NCBI RefSeq assembly: GCF_014197445.1
Contig: NZ_JACIFO010000004.1
Span: 1-64,000 of the forward strand
Direction of reading: 5' to 3'
Source: Mesonia hippocampi
GTDB taxonomy: Bacteria; Bacteroidota; Bacteroidia; Flavobacteriales; Flavobacteriaceae
DNA length: 64,000 nt
Below are positions 9,362 to 17,393 of this stretch, in pieces; the first letter of the stretch is position 1, and every line of letters starts with the position of its first letter. The translations under genes and the position numbers were made by a program. The notes beneath the pieces are model-generated. The model was not told where the DNA came from, made no database searches, and was given only the letters and a program-made list of their open reading frames with translations.

Positions 9362-10165
9362 ATGAGCGAAACCCTTACTAGAAGTATATCTGGAGCTTTA
9401 TACATAATTTTATTAATTAGTGCTACTTACTTTTCAGAATATAGTTTTTATGCATTATTAGCTTTCTTTGGGATAGGAAGCTTAATCGAATTACAAAAAC
9501 TATTACAAGTAAAAAACTACTTTTCTTACTTACTCCTTATCTTTTCTATCCTCTATTTTTCAATATACAAGGATAGTTTAAGTGATATTTTTTTACTTAT
9601 TCCTACCTTAATTTTTAATGCTTTACTGATAAAAGATTTATTCTCTACCCATAAAACTTCTTTTTTTAAACACAAAAAACACCTTTTTATCTTTTTTTAT
9701 TTAATAGCAGCAATTGTTTTTATGCTTTTAATTCCTTTTCAAGAGCAAAAATTCACTCCACTACTATTAATTAGCTGCTATACACTTATTTGGGTTAATG
9801 ACAGTTTTGCATACCTGGTAGGTAAAAACCTTGGTAAGCATAAGCTCTTAGAACGAATTTCACCTAAAAAAACAATAGAAGGTTTTTTAGGTGGTGCTTT
9901 TTTTAGCATTTTAGCCAGTTATATTTTATATATTTGTACTGATATTTTTACAAGTTTTATCATTTGGCTTGGTTTAAGCTTAATTATAACTATAACAGGA
10001 ACCCTTGGAGACCTAATCCAATCTAAACTAAAACGCCAAGCAAATGTAAAAGATAGCGGAAAAATAATGCCAGGACATGGCGGTTTACTAGACAGGTTAG
10101 ACAGTATACTCTTTTCCTCTACATTTATTTATACGTATATGTTAATTATAAACTATGTTTCATAA
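9362..10165 (+). CDS. cdsA: Phosphatidate cytidylyltransferase
   Basis: 267 residues with many hydrophobic segments. It makes CDP-diacylglycerol from phosphatidate and CTP in the inner membrane, the branch point of phospholipid synthesis. The signature lies near residues 220-246: GDLIQSKLKRQANVKDSG followed by PGHGGLLDRLDS. An upstream conserved block, ERISPKKTIEGFLGG, starts near residue 161. The last 11 bp overlap psd, which implies cotranscription. Together with psd here and pssA at 40710-41462, the window encodes the whole branch to phosphatidylethanolamine. Confidence 0.95.
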   Translation: MSETLTRSISGALYIILLISATYFSEYSFYALLAFFGIGSLIELQKLLQVKNYFSYLLLIFSILYFSIYKDSLSDIFLLIPTLIFNALLIKDLFSTHKTSFFKHKKHLFIFFYLIAAIVFMLLIPFQEQKFTPLLLISCYTLIWVNDSFAYLVGKNLGKHKLLERISPKKTIEGFLGGAFFSILASYILYICTDIFTSFIIWLGLSLIITITGTLGDLIQSKLKRQANVKDSGKIMPGHGGLLDRLDSILFSSTFIYTYMLIINYVS

Positions 10166-10817
10166 AGAAGGCTTTAAAATAATCCTTGTAACATTAATAG
10201 TTTTTATTCTTATTAATTTTGCAGCTACATACGGAATACCTCAAAATTGGTTACGGTATTTAATTTTTGGTATAAGCGCTATATTCCTTATACTCATACT
10301 CCAATTTTTTAGAAACCCTAAGCGTATTGCAGAGATCAACACCAATCACGTAGTAGCCCCAGTAGATGGAAAAGTTGTTGTTATTGAAGAAGTATTTGAA
10401 AAAGAATACTTTAACGACAAACGTTTACAAGTATCCATTTTTATGTCTCCAGTCAATGTACACGTTACCCGCTACCCTGTAGGAGGAAAAGTTGTTTACA
10501 GTAAATATCATCCTGGAAAATACTTAGTTGCATGGCACCCAAAATCTAGCGAAGAAAACGAGCGCACCACTGTTGTTGTTAACTCGCCCGTTTACGGAGA
10601 TGTACTACACAGGCAAATTGCAGGAGCATTAGCAAGACGAATTGTAAATTATGCAAAAGTAAACGATACAGCCGTACAAGGTAGCGATAGTGGTTTTATA
10701 AAGTTTGGCTCTCGTGTAGATGTATACCTACCCATTGGCACAAAAATTAATGTGAAACTTAACCAGAAAGTTAAAGGTGCAGAAACCATTATAGCAGCCT
10801 CCTCTCCCATTGCTTAA
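10155..10817 (+). CDS. psd: Phosphatidylserine decarboxylase (short, PSD-A type)
   Basis: 220 residues; converts phosphatidylserine to phosphatidylethanolamine. Two transmembrane helices lie near residues 9-25 and 32-50. Conserved blocks are VAPVDGKVVVIEEV near residue 69, FMSPVNVHVTRYP near residue 95, and KFGSRVDVYLP near residue 177. In this short family the self-cleavage that creates the pyruvoyl cofactor is expected at the Gly-Ser of FGS, and that pair is present. It overlaps cdsA by 11 bp, and the ACBP gene follows after 3 bp. Confidence 0.93.
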   Translation: MFHKEGFKIILVTLIVFILINFAATYGIPQNWLRYLIFGISAIFLILILQFFRNPKRIAEINTNHVVAPVDGKVVVIEEVFEKEYFNDKRLQVSIFMSPVNVHVTRYPVGGKVVYSKYHPGKYLVAWHPKSSEENERTTVVVNSPVYGDVLHRQIAGALARRIVNYAKVNDTAVQGSDSGFIKFGSRVDVYLPIGTKINVKLNQKVKGAETIIAASSPIA

Positions 10818-10820
10818 CTT

Positions 10821-11099
10821 ATGAATACCGAGCTAGACAAAAAATTTAACGACGCAATAGAACGTGCTAGCTGCACTTCTCAGGAGTTTCCTCCTGATGT
10901 ACTTTTATTATTTTATGCATACTACAAACACGCCCTAGGAGAAAACCCAAAACTCCAACTAGACCATTCTCACAAAGCAAAACACCTCATCAAAGCTTTT
11001 AAAATGAATGCCTTAATACAAGTAAAAAGCTTGAGCAAAGAGCAAGCTAAGGAAAAATACATTGCCTTAGTAAACAAATATATTCCCACTAAAAAATAA
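10821..11099 (+). CDS. Acyl-CoA-binding protein
   Basis: 92 residues, the usual ACBP size. These small four-helix proteins carry long-chain acyl-CoA in the cytosol. The core motif LLFYAYYKHALGENP near residue 29 contains the conserved Tyr and Lys that contact CoA, and the C-terminal helix pattern SKEQAKEKYIALVNKY fits. Its position 3 bp after psd, in a cdsA-psd operon, suits a role in supplying or buffering acyl-CoA for lipid synthesis. Confidence 0.9.
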   Translation: MNTELDKKFNDAIERASCTSQEFPPDVLLLFYAYYKHALGENPKLQLDHSHKAKHLIKAFKMNALIQVKSLSKEQAKEKYIALVNKYIPTKK

Positions 11100-11343
11100 C
11101 CTCATAACTACTGCTAACCTTAACCGTTTTCCTTATAAATCCTTAAGGAATTAGTAAGCGTTTTTAAGTAAAATTTAGTTTTCCAAAAAGAGTTTTTTAC
11201 TGCTTTCTCTACTAAAAAAACCACTATTTTATTGTTTTTCGGGGTAAAATTTAAAGTTTTTACACAGTTTTTACATAGCCATAAAAGCATTTTTTTGAAT
11301 AAAAAAGAGAGATTTTTAGCAACAAAACTTATTTTTTTAAAAT

Positions 11344-11460
11344 ACTGCGGTGCTCTTAAAAAATACTCTAGAGTTTTGGATTGAAAGTACCGCAGTTTTT
11401 TTTAAAAGCTCTGCAGTATTTAAACAAAAGTTAAGGTGTTTTTTTAAAAAACTGCGGTAC
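11344..11460. repeat. Inverted copies of ACTGCGGTAC
   Basis: ACTGCGGTGC at 11344-11353 and ACTGCGGTAC at 11451-11460 run forward; GTACCGCAGT at 11387-11396 is the exact reverse complement of the latter. All lie in A- and T-runs, so the second and third can form a stem of more than 20 bp with a ~45-nt loop, and the first and second a smaller one. These are possibly terminators for the ACBP operon or binding sites. No function is proven. Confidence 0.6.
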
Positions 11461-11484
11461 TTTTTTGGGTGTTTTTAAGGTAAA

Positions 11485-11528
11485 AAAAATCGTCTTTTTG
11501 TTTTTTGAGGAACAAAAAGACGATTTTT
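11485..11528. terminator. Terminator between pepT and the ACBP operon
   Basis: Perfect 18-bp inverted repeat (11485-11502 with 11511-11528; arm AAAAATCGTCTTTTTGTT) with an 8-nt loop. A- and T-runs on both sides make it suitable for both directions. It lies 22 bp from the pepT stop codon. Confidence 0.8.
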
Positions 11529-11549
11529 AATTTATTTTTCTCCGATTGT

Positions 11550-12791
11550 TTATGCGTATTTTTCTGCGGTAAGCTCGGTTATTTTACAGATTACTTCTGT
11601 GGCTTTTATCATGCTTTCTACAGGAACGTACTCGTATCTGCCGTGAAAGTTATGTCCGCCGGCAAAAATGTTTGGGCATGGTAAGCCCATGAAGGATAGT
11701 TGTGAGCCATCTGTACCGCCACGTATTGGTTTTATAATGGGGGTAATGTTTAGGTTTTTCATGGCTTCTTCTGCAATATCTACAATGTGCATTACGGGTT
11801 CTACTTTTTCGCGCATGTTGTAGTATTGGTCTTTTATATCGAGTTCTATTACGGTATTGCCGTGTTGTTTGTTTATTTCGTTGGCAAGGTTTTGCATTAC
11901 TTCTTTACGTGCTTCGAAGTGCTCTTTGTCGTGGTCTCTTATAATGTAATAGAGGTTTGTTTCTTCTACTTTTCCGTTTATTTGTGCTAGGTGGAAGAAG
12001 CCTTGTCTGCCTTCGGTATGTTCTGGGGTTTCTAGGCGTGGTAAGGAGTTTATGAAATCTTGTGCTATGTACATGCTGTTTATCATCTTGCCTTTTGCGT
12101 AGCCTGGGTGTACTATTTTCCCTTTTACTTTTACGCTTGCTCCTGCTGCATTAAAGTTTTCGTATTCTAGTTCGCCTATTTGGCTTCCGTCCATAGTGTA
12201 TGCCCATTCTGCTCCAAACTTCTTTACATCAAATTTGTGTGCGCCTCTACCAATTTCTTCGTCTGGGGTGAAGCATATTCTTATCTCTCCGTGTTTTATT
12301 TCTGGGTGTTTTACAAGGTATTCCATGGCGGTTACTATTTCGGTTACTCCGGCTTTATCGTCGGCTCCTAGTAGGGTTGTTCCGTCTGTAGTAATTAATG
12401 TTTGCCCTTTGTATTGGAGTAGGTCTTCGAAATAATCTGGCGATAGTACAATGTTTTCTTCGGCGTTAAGCATAATGTCTTTACCATCGTAATTTTCTAC
12501 GAGTTGTGGTTTTACGTTTGCTCCGGTAAAATCTGGCGAAGTGTCAAAGTGTGCTACGAAGCCAATCACGGGAACTTTGTGTGATACATTGCTAGGTAGG
12601 GTTGCCATTACGTAGGAGTTTTGGTCTATGCTAACGTCTTGTAATCCTATTGTTTTAAGCTCTTCGGCTAGTTTGTTGGCTAGGTTCCACTGTTTTTCGG
12701 TACTTGGGGTGGTGTTGCTATTTGGGTCACTTTCGGTATCTATAGTAACGTAGCTTATAAATCTATTTATCAGGTGTTGTTTATCTATCAT
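11550..12791 (-). CDS. pepT: Peptidase T (tripeptide aminopeptidase)
   Basis: 413 residues, M20 family; releases the N-terminal residue from tripeptides in the cytoplasm. Metal and catalytic motifs are present: AHFDTSPD near residue 80 (first zinc His and catalytic Asp), LGADDKAG near residue 140, [10 protein letters not shown] near residue 174 (general-base Glu), MDGS near residue 195, and [15 protein letters not shown] near the C-terminus. No signal peptide. It is a single-gene unit, divergent from pyrD, with a good promoter at 12809-12839. Confidence 0.95.
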   Translation of the reverse strand: MIDKQHLINRFISYVTIDTESDPNSNTTPSTEKQWNLANKLAEELKTIGLQDVSIDQNSYVMATLPSNVSHKVPVIGFVAHFDTSPDFTGANVKPQLVENYDGKDIMLNAEENIVLSPDYFEDLLQYKGQTLITTDGTTLLGADDKAGVTEIVTAMEYLVKHPEIKHGEIRICFTPDEEIGRGAHKFDVKKFGAEWAYTMDGSQIGELEYENFNAAGASVKVKGKIVHPGYAKGKMINSMYIAQDFINSLPRLETPEHTEGRQGFFHLAQINGKVEETNLYYIIRDHDKEHFEARKEVMQNLANEINKQHGNTVIELDIKDQYYNMREKVEPVMHIVDIAEEAMKNLNITPIIKPIRGGTDGSQLSFMGLPCPNIFAGGHNFHGRYEYVPVESMIKATEVICKITELTAEKYA

Positions 12792-12808
12792 AATATGCTA
12801 ATTTTCTT

Positions 12809-12839
12809 CAAAAATACAACAACCTAAATTTAGTTGCAA
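12809..12839 (-). promoter_or_regulatory. pepT promoter
   Basis: On the minus strand a -33 TTG (12837-12839) is followed by a 20-bp spacer and TATTTTTG (12809-12816), matching the Bacteroidota consensus. The ATG follows 17 bp later. Confidence 0.65.
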
Positions 12840-12856
12840 AGACTTGGGCAAAGGCT

Positions 12857-12885
12857 TTGCATTTTTTTTATTTAGCGTATTTTTG
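12857..12885 (+). promoter_or_regulatory. pyrD promoter
   Basis: TTG (12857-12859), an 18-bp spacer, then TATTTTTG (12878-12885), 17 bp before the pyrD ATG. This is one of the clearest Bacteroidota promoters in the window. It starts only 17 bp from the divergent pepT promoter, so both polymerase sites overlap in space. Confidence 0.7.
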
Positions 12886-12902
12886 CTAAAATTTAGAAAC
12901 TT

Positions 12903-13922
12903 ATGTATAAAGCCTTTATCCGCCCGATTTTATTTAGTTTTGATCCAGAAAAAGTTCATCATTTTACTACCTCGATGCTTAAATTTTCTTTAAAAACGCC
13001 TCTTTTAAGTTGGGGTATTAGAAGGCATTATGGGTTGGAAGATAAGGCGCTAGCACGTGAGGTGTTTGGGCTTAAGTTTAAAAACCCTATTGGTTTGGCA
13101 GCAGGCTTTGATAAAGATGCGAAATATTTTGATGAAATGAGCCAAATAGGTTTTGGTTTTGTAGAAATTGGTACGCTTACGCCGAAACCTCAACTGGGAA
13201 ATCCTAAAAAACGTTTGTTTAGGTTGAAGGAGGATAAAGCAATTATTAACCGAATGGGGTTTAATAATGGTGGGGTTGCTGCGGCAGTTGAACGTTTGAA
13301 AGGCAGAAATCCGTCGATATTATTAGGTGGAAATATTGGTAAAAACAAAGTTACGCCTAATGAGGCTGCGGTAGAGGATTATAAAATTTGTTTTGAGGCT
13401 TTGTATCCTTATGTAGATTATTTTGTGGTAAACGTTAGCTCGCCTAACACTCCTAATTTAAGGGCTTTGCAAGAAAAAGAGCCTTTAACCAACTTGTTAC
13501 AGACTTTGCAAATACTTAATGCGGAAAAACCTAAAAAGAAACCGATACTTTTAAAAATAGCACCCGATTTAACCAACGAGCAGTTGCTGGATATTATCGA
13601 GATTGTACAAACAACGCAGATAGCTGGTGTAATAGCTACCAATACTACTATTGGGCGTGATAATTTAGTAGCTGAGAATAAAAAAGAAACTGGCGGATTA
13701 AGCGGGAAACCTTTAGCAAAACGTTCTACGGAAGTGATTAAATTTCTAACAGAACAAAGTGGAAATGCTTTCCCTGTAATAGGTGTTGGTGGGATACACT
13801 CGGCAGCAGATGCTTTAGAGAAGCTTGCTGCTGGGGCGAGTTTGGTGCAATTATACACAGGTTTTATTTACGAGGGCCCAGGCTTGATTAAACAAATTAA
13901 AAAAGCACTGCTTGCTAAATAA
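12903..13922 (+). CDS. pyrD: Dihydroorotate dehydrogenase (quinone), class 2
   Basis: 339 residues; oxidises dihydroorotate to orotate with FMN and passes electrons to membrane quinone. Class 2 is shown by the N-terminal helical extension (residues 1-45) and the motifs [13 protein letters not shown] near residue 61, [21 protein letters not shown] near residue 88, NRMGFNNGG near residue 116 and [12 protein letters not shown] near residue 177. The catalytic Ser lies in the last of these. The stop codon overlaps the next ATG by one base (13922), so the LysE-type exporter is cotranscribed. Confidence 0.96.
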   Translation: MYKAFIRPILFSFDPEKVHHFTTSMLKFSLKTPLLSWGIRRHYGLEDKALAREVFGLKFKNPIGLAAGFDKDAKYFDEMSQIGFGFVEIGTLTPKPQLGNPKKRLFRLKEDKAIINRMGFNNGGVAAAVERLKGRNPSILLGGNIGKNKVTPNEAAVEDYKICFEALYPYVDYFVVNVSSPNTPNLRALQEKEPLTNLLQTLQILNAEKPKKKPILLKIAPDLTNEQLLDIIEIVQTTQIAGVIATNTTIGRDNLVAENKKETGGLSGKPLAKRSTEVIKFLTEQSGNAFPVIGVGGIHSAADALEKLAAGASLVQLYTGFIYEGPGLIKQIKKALLAK

Positions 13923-14539
13923 TGTTAGAACAGGTAATTCCGTTTTTAACGGCATCGGTAATACTTACGCTTATGCCAGGCCCCGATGTGGTTTATGTGC
14001 TTGTGCAAAGCATAGCCTATGGTAAACGCACAGGGATTGTAATAAGTTTAGGCTTAGTTACAGGTGTGTTGGTGCATACAAGTTTGGTGGCTTTTGGGGT
14101 TTCTGCCTTGTTAAAAAGCTCGCCTACTTTTTTCTTTTTTATCAAAATGATAGGAGCTTTCTATTTGTTTTATTTAGCGTATAAAGCGTTTAAAGCAAAA
14201 CCCGAAATAAACCTTAATCAAACCAACCCAATAGTACAAAAAAGTGCGTGGTATTACTATAGGCAAGGCTTTTTTATGAACTTGCTAAACCCAAAGGTGT
14301 TGCTGTTTTTCTTATCGTTTTTTCCTGGTTTTTTATGGAAAGATACGCAGCTAATTAAGCAATTTTACTTGTTAGGAGGTATTTTTATCGTGCAGGGCTT
14401 GCTTATATTTTCATTGATAGCTGTAATGGCATCTTCTTTAAAAAAATATATACTAACGCACAAAAACGCATTACAGGCCATAGCTTATGTACAAGTATTT
14501 ATGTTTAGCCTTTTAGGAATACTTATCTTATTTAGTTAG
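13922..14539 (+). CDS. LysE/RhtB-family exporter
   Basis: 205 residues with about six transmembrane helices. The start LTLMPGPDVVYVLVQSIAYG matches the LysE/RhtB signature (a P-G-P-D motif after the first helix, then a Gly-rich segment GIVISLGLVTGVLVH). A second conserved spot is FMNLLNPKVLLFFLSFFPGF near residue 118. The family exports amino acids or related small molecules; the substrate is not evident. It shares one base with pyrD and is probably translationally coupled. Confidence 0.88.
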   Translation: MLEQVIPFLTASVILTLMPGPDVVYVLVQSIAYGKRTGIVISLGLVTGVLVHTSLVAFGVSALLKSSPTFFFFIKMIGAFYLFYLAYKAFKAKPEINLNQTNPIVQKSAWYYYRQGFFMNLLNPKVLLFFLSFFPGFLWKDTQLIKQFYLLGGIFIVQGLLIFSLIAVMASSLKKYILTHKNALQAIAYVQVFMFSLLGILILFS

Positions 14540-14576
14540 TAGGACTAAAAATATTTAGTTTGTAGGTAAGAAAATG

Positions 14577-14584
14577 TATATTTG
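14577..14584 (+). promoter_or_regulatory. -7 element immediately before the HMG-CoA lyase-like gene
   Basis: TATATTTG (TAnnTTTG) ends only 4 bp before the ATG at 14589. If used, transcription would start at or near the start codon, giving a leaderless message. A TTG at 14560-14562 gives a short 14-bp spacer. Confidence 0.5.
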
Positions 14585-14588
14585 AAGC

Positions 14589-15455
14589 ATGGATAAGTTG
14601 AAAATAATAGAATGCCCTAGAGATGCTATGCAAGGAATAAAAAGTTTTATTCCGACCGAAAAAAAAGTAAGGTACATACAAGCTTTATTAAATTGCGGTT
14701 TTGATACGATAGATTTTGGAAGTTTTGTATCGCCAAAAGCAATTCCGCAGATGGTTGATACGGCAGAAGTTTTATCAAAGTTAGATTTATCGGCCACAAC
14801 AAGTAAACTTTTGGCAATAGTAGCCAATGTACGTGGTGCAGCAGATGCAGCAAAACATCCAGAAATAGCATATTTAGGATATCCGTTTTCGATTTCTGAA
14901 AATTTTCAGATGCGTAATACCCATAAAACTATCGAGGAGTCTGTAGAGGTACTTCGGGAAATTTTATCTATAGCAGCAAAGACTAATAAAGAAGTCGTGG
15001 CATACCTCTCTATGGGATTTGGTAATCCGTATGGCGACCCTTGGGATGTAGATATTGTAGGCAGCTGGACCGAACGACTTTCTGAGATGGGCGTAAAAAT
15101 ACTTTCGCTTTCCGATACTGTGGGTACATCTACCCCCGATACAATTACCTATTTGTTTGAGAATTTAATTCCGAAATATCCGCACATAGAGTTTGGAGCG
15201 CATCTGCATACTACCCCTACTCAATGGCACGAAAAGGTAGATGCTGCTTACAAAGCAGGTTGCAGACGTTTTGATGGTGCGGTACAAGGCTTTGGAGGTT
15301 GCCCAATGGCAAAAGATAAATTAACTGGAAATATGCCAACAGAAAAAATGCTTTCGTACTTTACTCAACAAAAAGAAATAGATTTTGGAGTGAAAATGAC
15401 AAGCTTTGAAGCGGCTTATAACAAAGCAACCGAGCTATTCTCCGTTTATCATTAA
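14589..15455 (+). CDS. Hydroxymethylglutaryl-CoA lyase-like enzyme
   Basis: 288 residues, a TIM-barrel of the HMGL-like family. The start KLKIIECPRDAMQG mirrors the EVGPRDGLQ opening of HMG-CoA lyase, with the Arg-Asp pair that binds metal and substrate. FGAHLHTTPTQW near residue 198 supplies the metal-binding His-x-His, and GFGGCPMAKDKLTGNM near residue 237 holds the expected catalytic Cys loop. Likely reaction: HMG-CoA to acetyl-CoA and acetoacetate (leucine degradation). No other leucine-pathway genes are adjacent, so a related aldol-lyase role is possible. Confidence 0.85.
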   Translation: MDKLKIIECPRDAMQGIKSFIPTEKKVRYIQALLNCGFDTIDFGSFVSPKAIPQMVDTAEVLSKLDLSATTSKLLAIVANVRGAADAAKHPEIAYLGYPFSISENFQMRNTHKTIEESVEVLREILSIAAKTNKEVVAYLSMGFGNPYGDPWDVDIVGSWTERLSEMGVKILSLSDTVGTSTPDTITYLFENLIPKYPHIEFGAHLHTTPTQWHEKVDAAYKAGCRRFDGAVQGFGGCPMAKDKLTGNMPTEKMLSYFTQQKEIDFGVKMTSFEAAYNKATELFSVYH

Positions 15456-15552
15456 ATGATAATAAAAGTATACAAAAGTGCTTTTATTAAGTTTTTGCTT
15501 TTAGCTACATTACAAGTATTTGTTTTTTGATAAGAAAAGTGCTAAAAAATTA

Positions 15553-15560
15553 TATATTTG
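15553..15560 (+). promoter_or_regulatory. -7 element of the T9SS cargo gene at 15584
   Basis: TATATTTG lies 23 bp before the ATG at 15584. Its position makes the in-frame TTG at 15527 an unlikely start, since that lies upstream of the promoter. Confidence 0.6.
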
Positions 15561-15583
15561 CAAGCACCACTAAAAACTTAACA

Positions 15584-17263
15584 ATGAACAAAAAACTATT
15601 CCTAGGAGCGTTTTTACTGATGTATATCTGTACTTACGCCCAACAAACTACACAGTTTACTGTATTTGATAATGTATTGTATTACGACACCTACACCAGT
15701 TTACTTAGCGACTCTGAATTGTTAGAGCCTGTATCGCCCGATATTATTAGGCATTCAAATACGCTATATGCAAAAAAACTAACCGCCCAACAATTAGCAA
15801 GTATAGGCAATACTTTATCTGCCGAGGTTACTATAAATGCAGCTTGCGATAATTACGACCGCTTAGGGCATGTTTACCTATCGTTTGTACCTAAAGGACA
15901 GCAAACCTACAATACAGCTAATGTTTTACGTACAGAAATAGCAAGGTTTATAACCCCTTTTATGAATAAAAATGTAGGAAGCAACGAGGTTTCTTATCAA
16001 TTTTCTTTAGACAATATCTCTTACTTACTTTCCGATACTGCTACACTTAATACCTATGATATTTGGGCAGAATTAGATGTATCTGGCGTTCCTTATGCTG
16101 CACAAACCCAAGTAGCCGGTTGTACAGATAGGATAGATACTTTTTATGGAACACTTACATTTACCACAGGAGTAGATACTAGTGTAAGCTATGCAGACGA
16201 TATGGAGTTTATATCACTTAGTACACGAGAAAATTTAAACAATTATAATGCTACCGATGTAACAGGAGAAACAACCAAATTGATGAGTTTTACTATACAA
16301 AACCCTATTAATAATGCTTATTTATATTTGATAACTTCCAACCATGGTGCAAACTCTAATGGAGAAGAGTATAACAGAAGAAGGCATTTTGTATATTTAG
16401 ATAATAATTTGATTTACAATTATATCCCAGGAGGTAAGTCTTGCGAGCCATACCGCCAGTACAATACACAAGGAAACGGAATATATCACGGTAAACCAAC
16501 AGGATTTAACAACAGTCCACACCCTAGACGCTATTGGATGGAATGGAACAATTGGTGCCCTGGAGATAAAATCCCGATACGTAAAGTAGCTTTAGGAAAC
16601 TTAACCGCAGGAACTTATACCCTAAAAATAGATGTTCCCGATGCTGTTTTCTCTAACGGCGAAGGTTATATTCCTGTAACGGCATACATCCAAAACAGAG
16701 ACAATGCAACATTAACCGAATGTACACAAGCTTACGATATTAGTTTAGCTTCCAATCAAAATGATATAACCGTAACTTGCTTAGAATATGCACACCAATG
16801 GGAAATACTTTATGGAAAAATAGAAGGCAATACAGACGAAGATCTCTATAACTCATACTATCCAGAAAACTTTGCTCTGGTAAATCCTGCAACAGATCAG
16901 CATTTTTTAGCTAACTTACAAGATAATACAGTATATCAAGTTTATGTACGCTCAATATGCCAAAGCGGAAACGAAAGCCTTTGGTCTGAGCCTTATTACA
17001 TACAAGTAAACGAATCCTTATCGGTTCTTGCAACAGAAAAGCCATTAGTAAAGGTTTATCCTAACCCCGTAACAGATGTACTTAACATTACTTCAGATAA
17101 CCAACCCGTTTCAGAAATAAATATCTACAATACTTTAGGGCAACTTCAGGGAAGCACTACACAGGACAGCATCAATATTTCTCATTTATCAAGAGGAGTT
17201 TATTTGGTAAAAGTGCGCTTGGCAGACGATAAAGAACAAAGCTTCCAAGTGATAAAAAAGTAG
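15584..17263 (+). CDS. T9SS-sorted secreted protein, PNGase F-like
   Basis: 559 residues from the ATG at 15584. A signal peptide (MNKKLFLGAFLLMYICTYAQ) is followed by two beta-rich halves. The second contains SNGEEYNRRRHFVYLD, a Cys/Arg-rich GGKSCEPYRQYN and WNNWCPGDKIPIR, resembling the C-terminal domain of peptide-N-glycosidase F. After a fibronectin-like stretch, the last ~70 residues (KVYPNPVTDVLNI through GVYLVKVR) are a type A T9SS sorting domain. Likely exported and surface-bound or released; N-glycan cleavage is inference. It is followed by a hairpin at 17300-17329. An upstream in-frame TTG (15527) would add 19 residues and is rejected because the -7 box lies after it. Confidence 0.82.
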   Translation: MNKKLFLGAFLLMYICTYAQQTTQFTVFDNVLYYDTYTSLLSDSELLEPVSPDIIRHSNTLYAKKLTAQQLASIGNTLSAEVTINAACDNYDRLGHVYLSFVPKGQQTYNTANVLRTEIARFITPFMNKNVGSNEVSYQFSLDNISYLLSDTATLNTYDIWAELDVSGVPYAAQTQVAGCTDRIDTFYGTLTFTTGVDTSVSYADDMEFISLSTRENLNNYNATDVTGETTKLMSFTIQNPINNAYLYLITSNHGANSNGEEYNRRRHFVYLDNNLIYNYIPGGKSCEPYRQYNTQGNGIYHGKPTGFNNSPHPRRYWMEWNNWCPGDKIPIRKVALGNLTAGTYTLKIDVPDAVFSNGEGYIPVTAYIQNRDNATLTECTQAYDISLASNQNDITVTCLEYAHQWEILYGKIEGNTDEDLYNSYYPENFALVNPATDQHFLANLQDNTVYQVYVRSICQSGNESLWSEPYYIQVNESLSVLATEKPLVKVYPNPVTDVLNITSDNQPVSEINIYNTLGQLQGSTTQDSINISHLSRGVYLVKVRLADDKEQSFQVIKK

Positions 17264-17299
17264 TTTTGTAAAAACAATTAAAAGAAGTCTAAACCATGT

Positions 17300-17333
17300 A
17301 AAAGCTATCAGAAATTTCTGGTAGCTTTTATTT
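17300..17333 (+). terminator. Terminator after the PNGase F-like gene
   Basis: A 15-bp stem (17300-17314 with 17315-17329, arm AAAAGCTATCAGAAA, one G-T pair; the tip opens as the loop), followed by ATTTTAT. Confidence 0.7.
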
Positions 17334-17369
17334 TATACCAAAGTAAAGCAAGAAGCCTTAAAAAGCTGT

Positions 17370-17377
17370 TATCTTTG
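17370..17377 (+). promoter_or_regulatory. -7 element of the orphan ABC ATPase
   Basis: TATCTTTG matches TAnnTTTG, 16 bp before the ATG at 17394 and downstream of the previous terminator. Confidence 0.55.
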
Positions 17378-17393
17378 AAAGAAAAATATAAAA

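Larger units (their letters stand above)
11100..11549. other. Gene-free convergent region rich in inverted repeats
   Basis: 450 bp between the ends of the ACBP gene and pepT, with no credible gene. It holds A/T runs, a family of ACTGCGGTRC motifs in both orientations (11344-11353 forward, 11387-11396 reverse, 11451-11460 forward) and a strong hairpin near the pepT end. Confidence 0.7.

Noticed and set aside
15527-15583. Earlier TTG start for the PNGase F-like gene
   Set aside because: It lies upstream of the -7 element at 15553-15560 and would place 19 odd residues before a perfect signal peptide.
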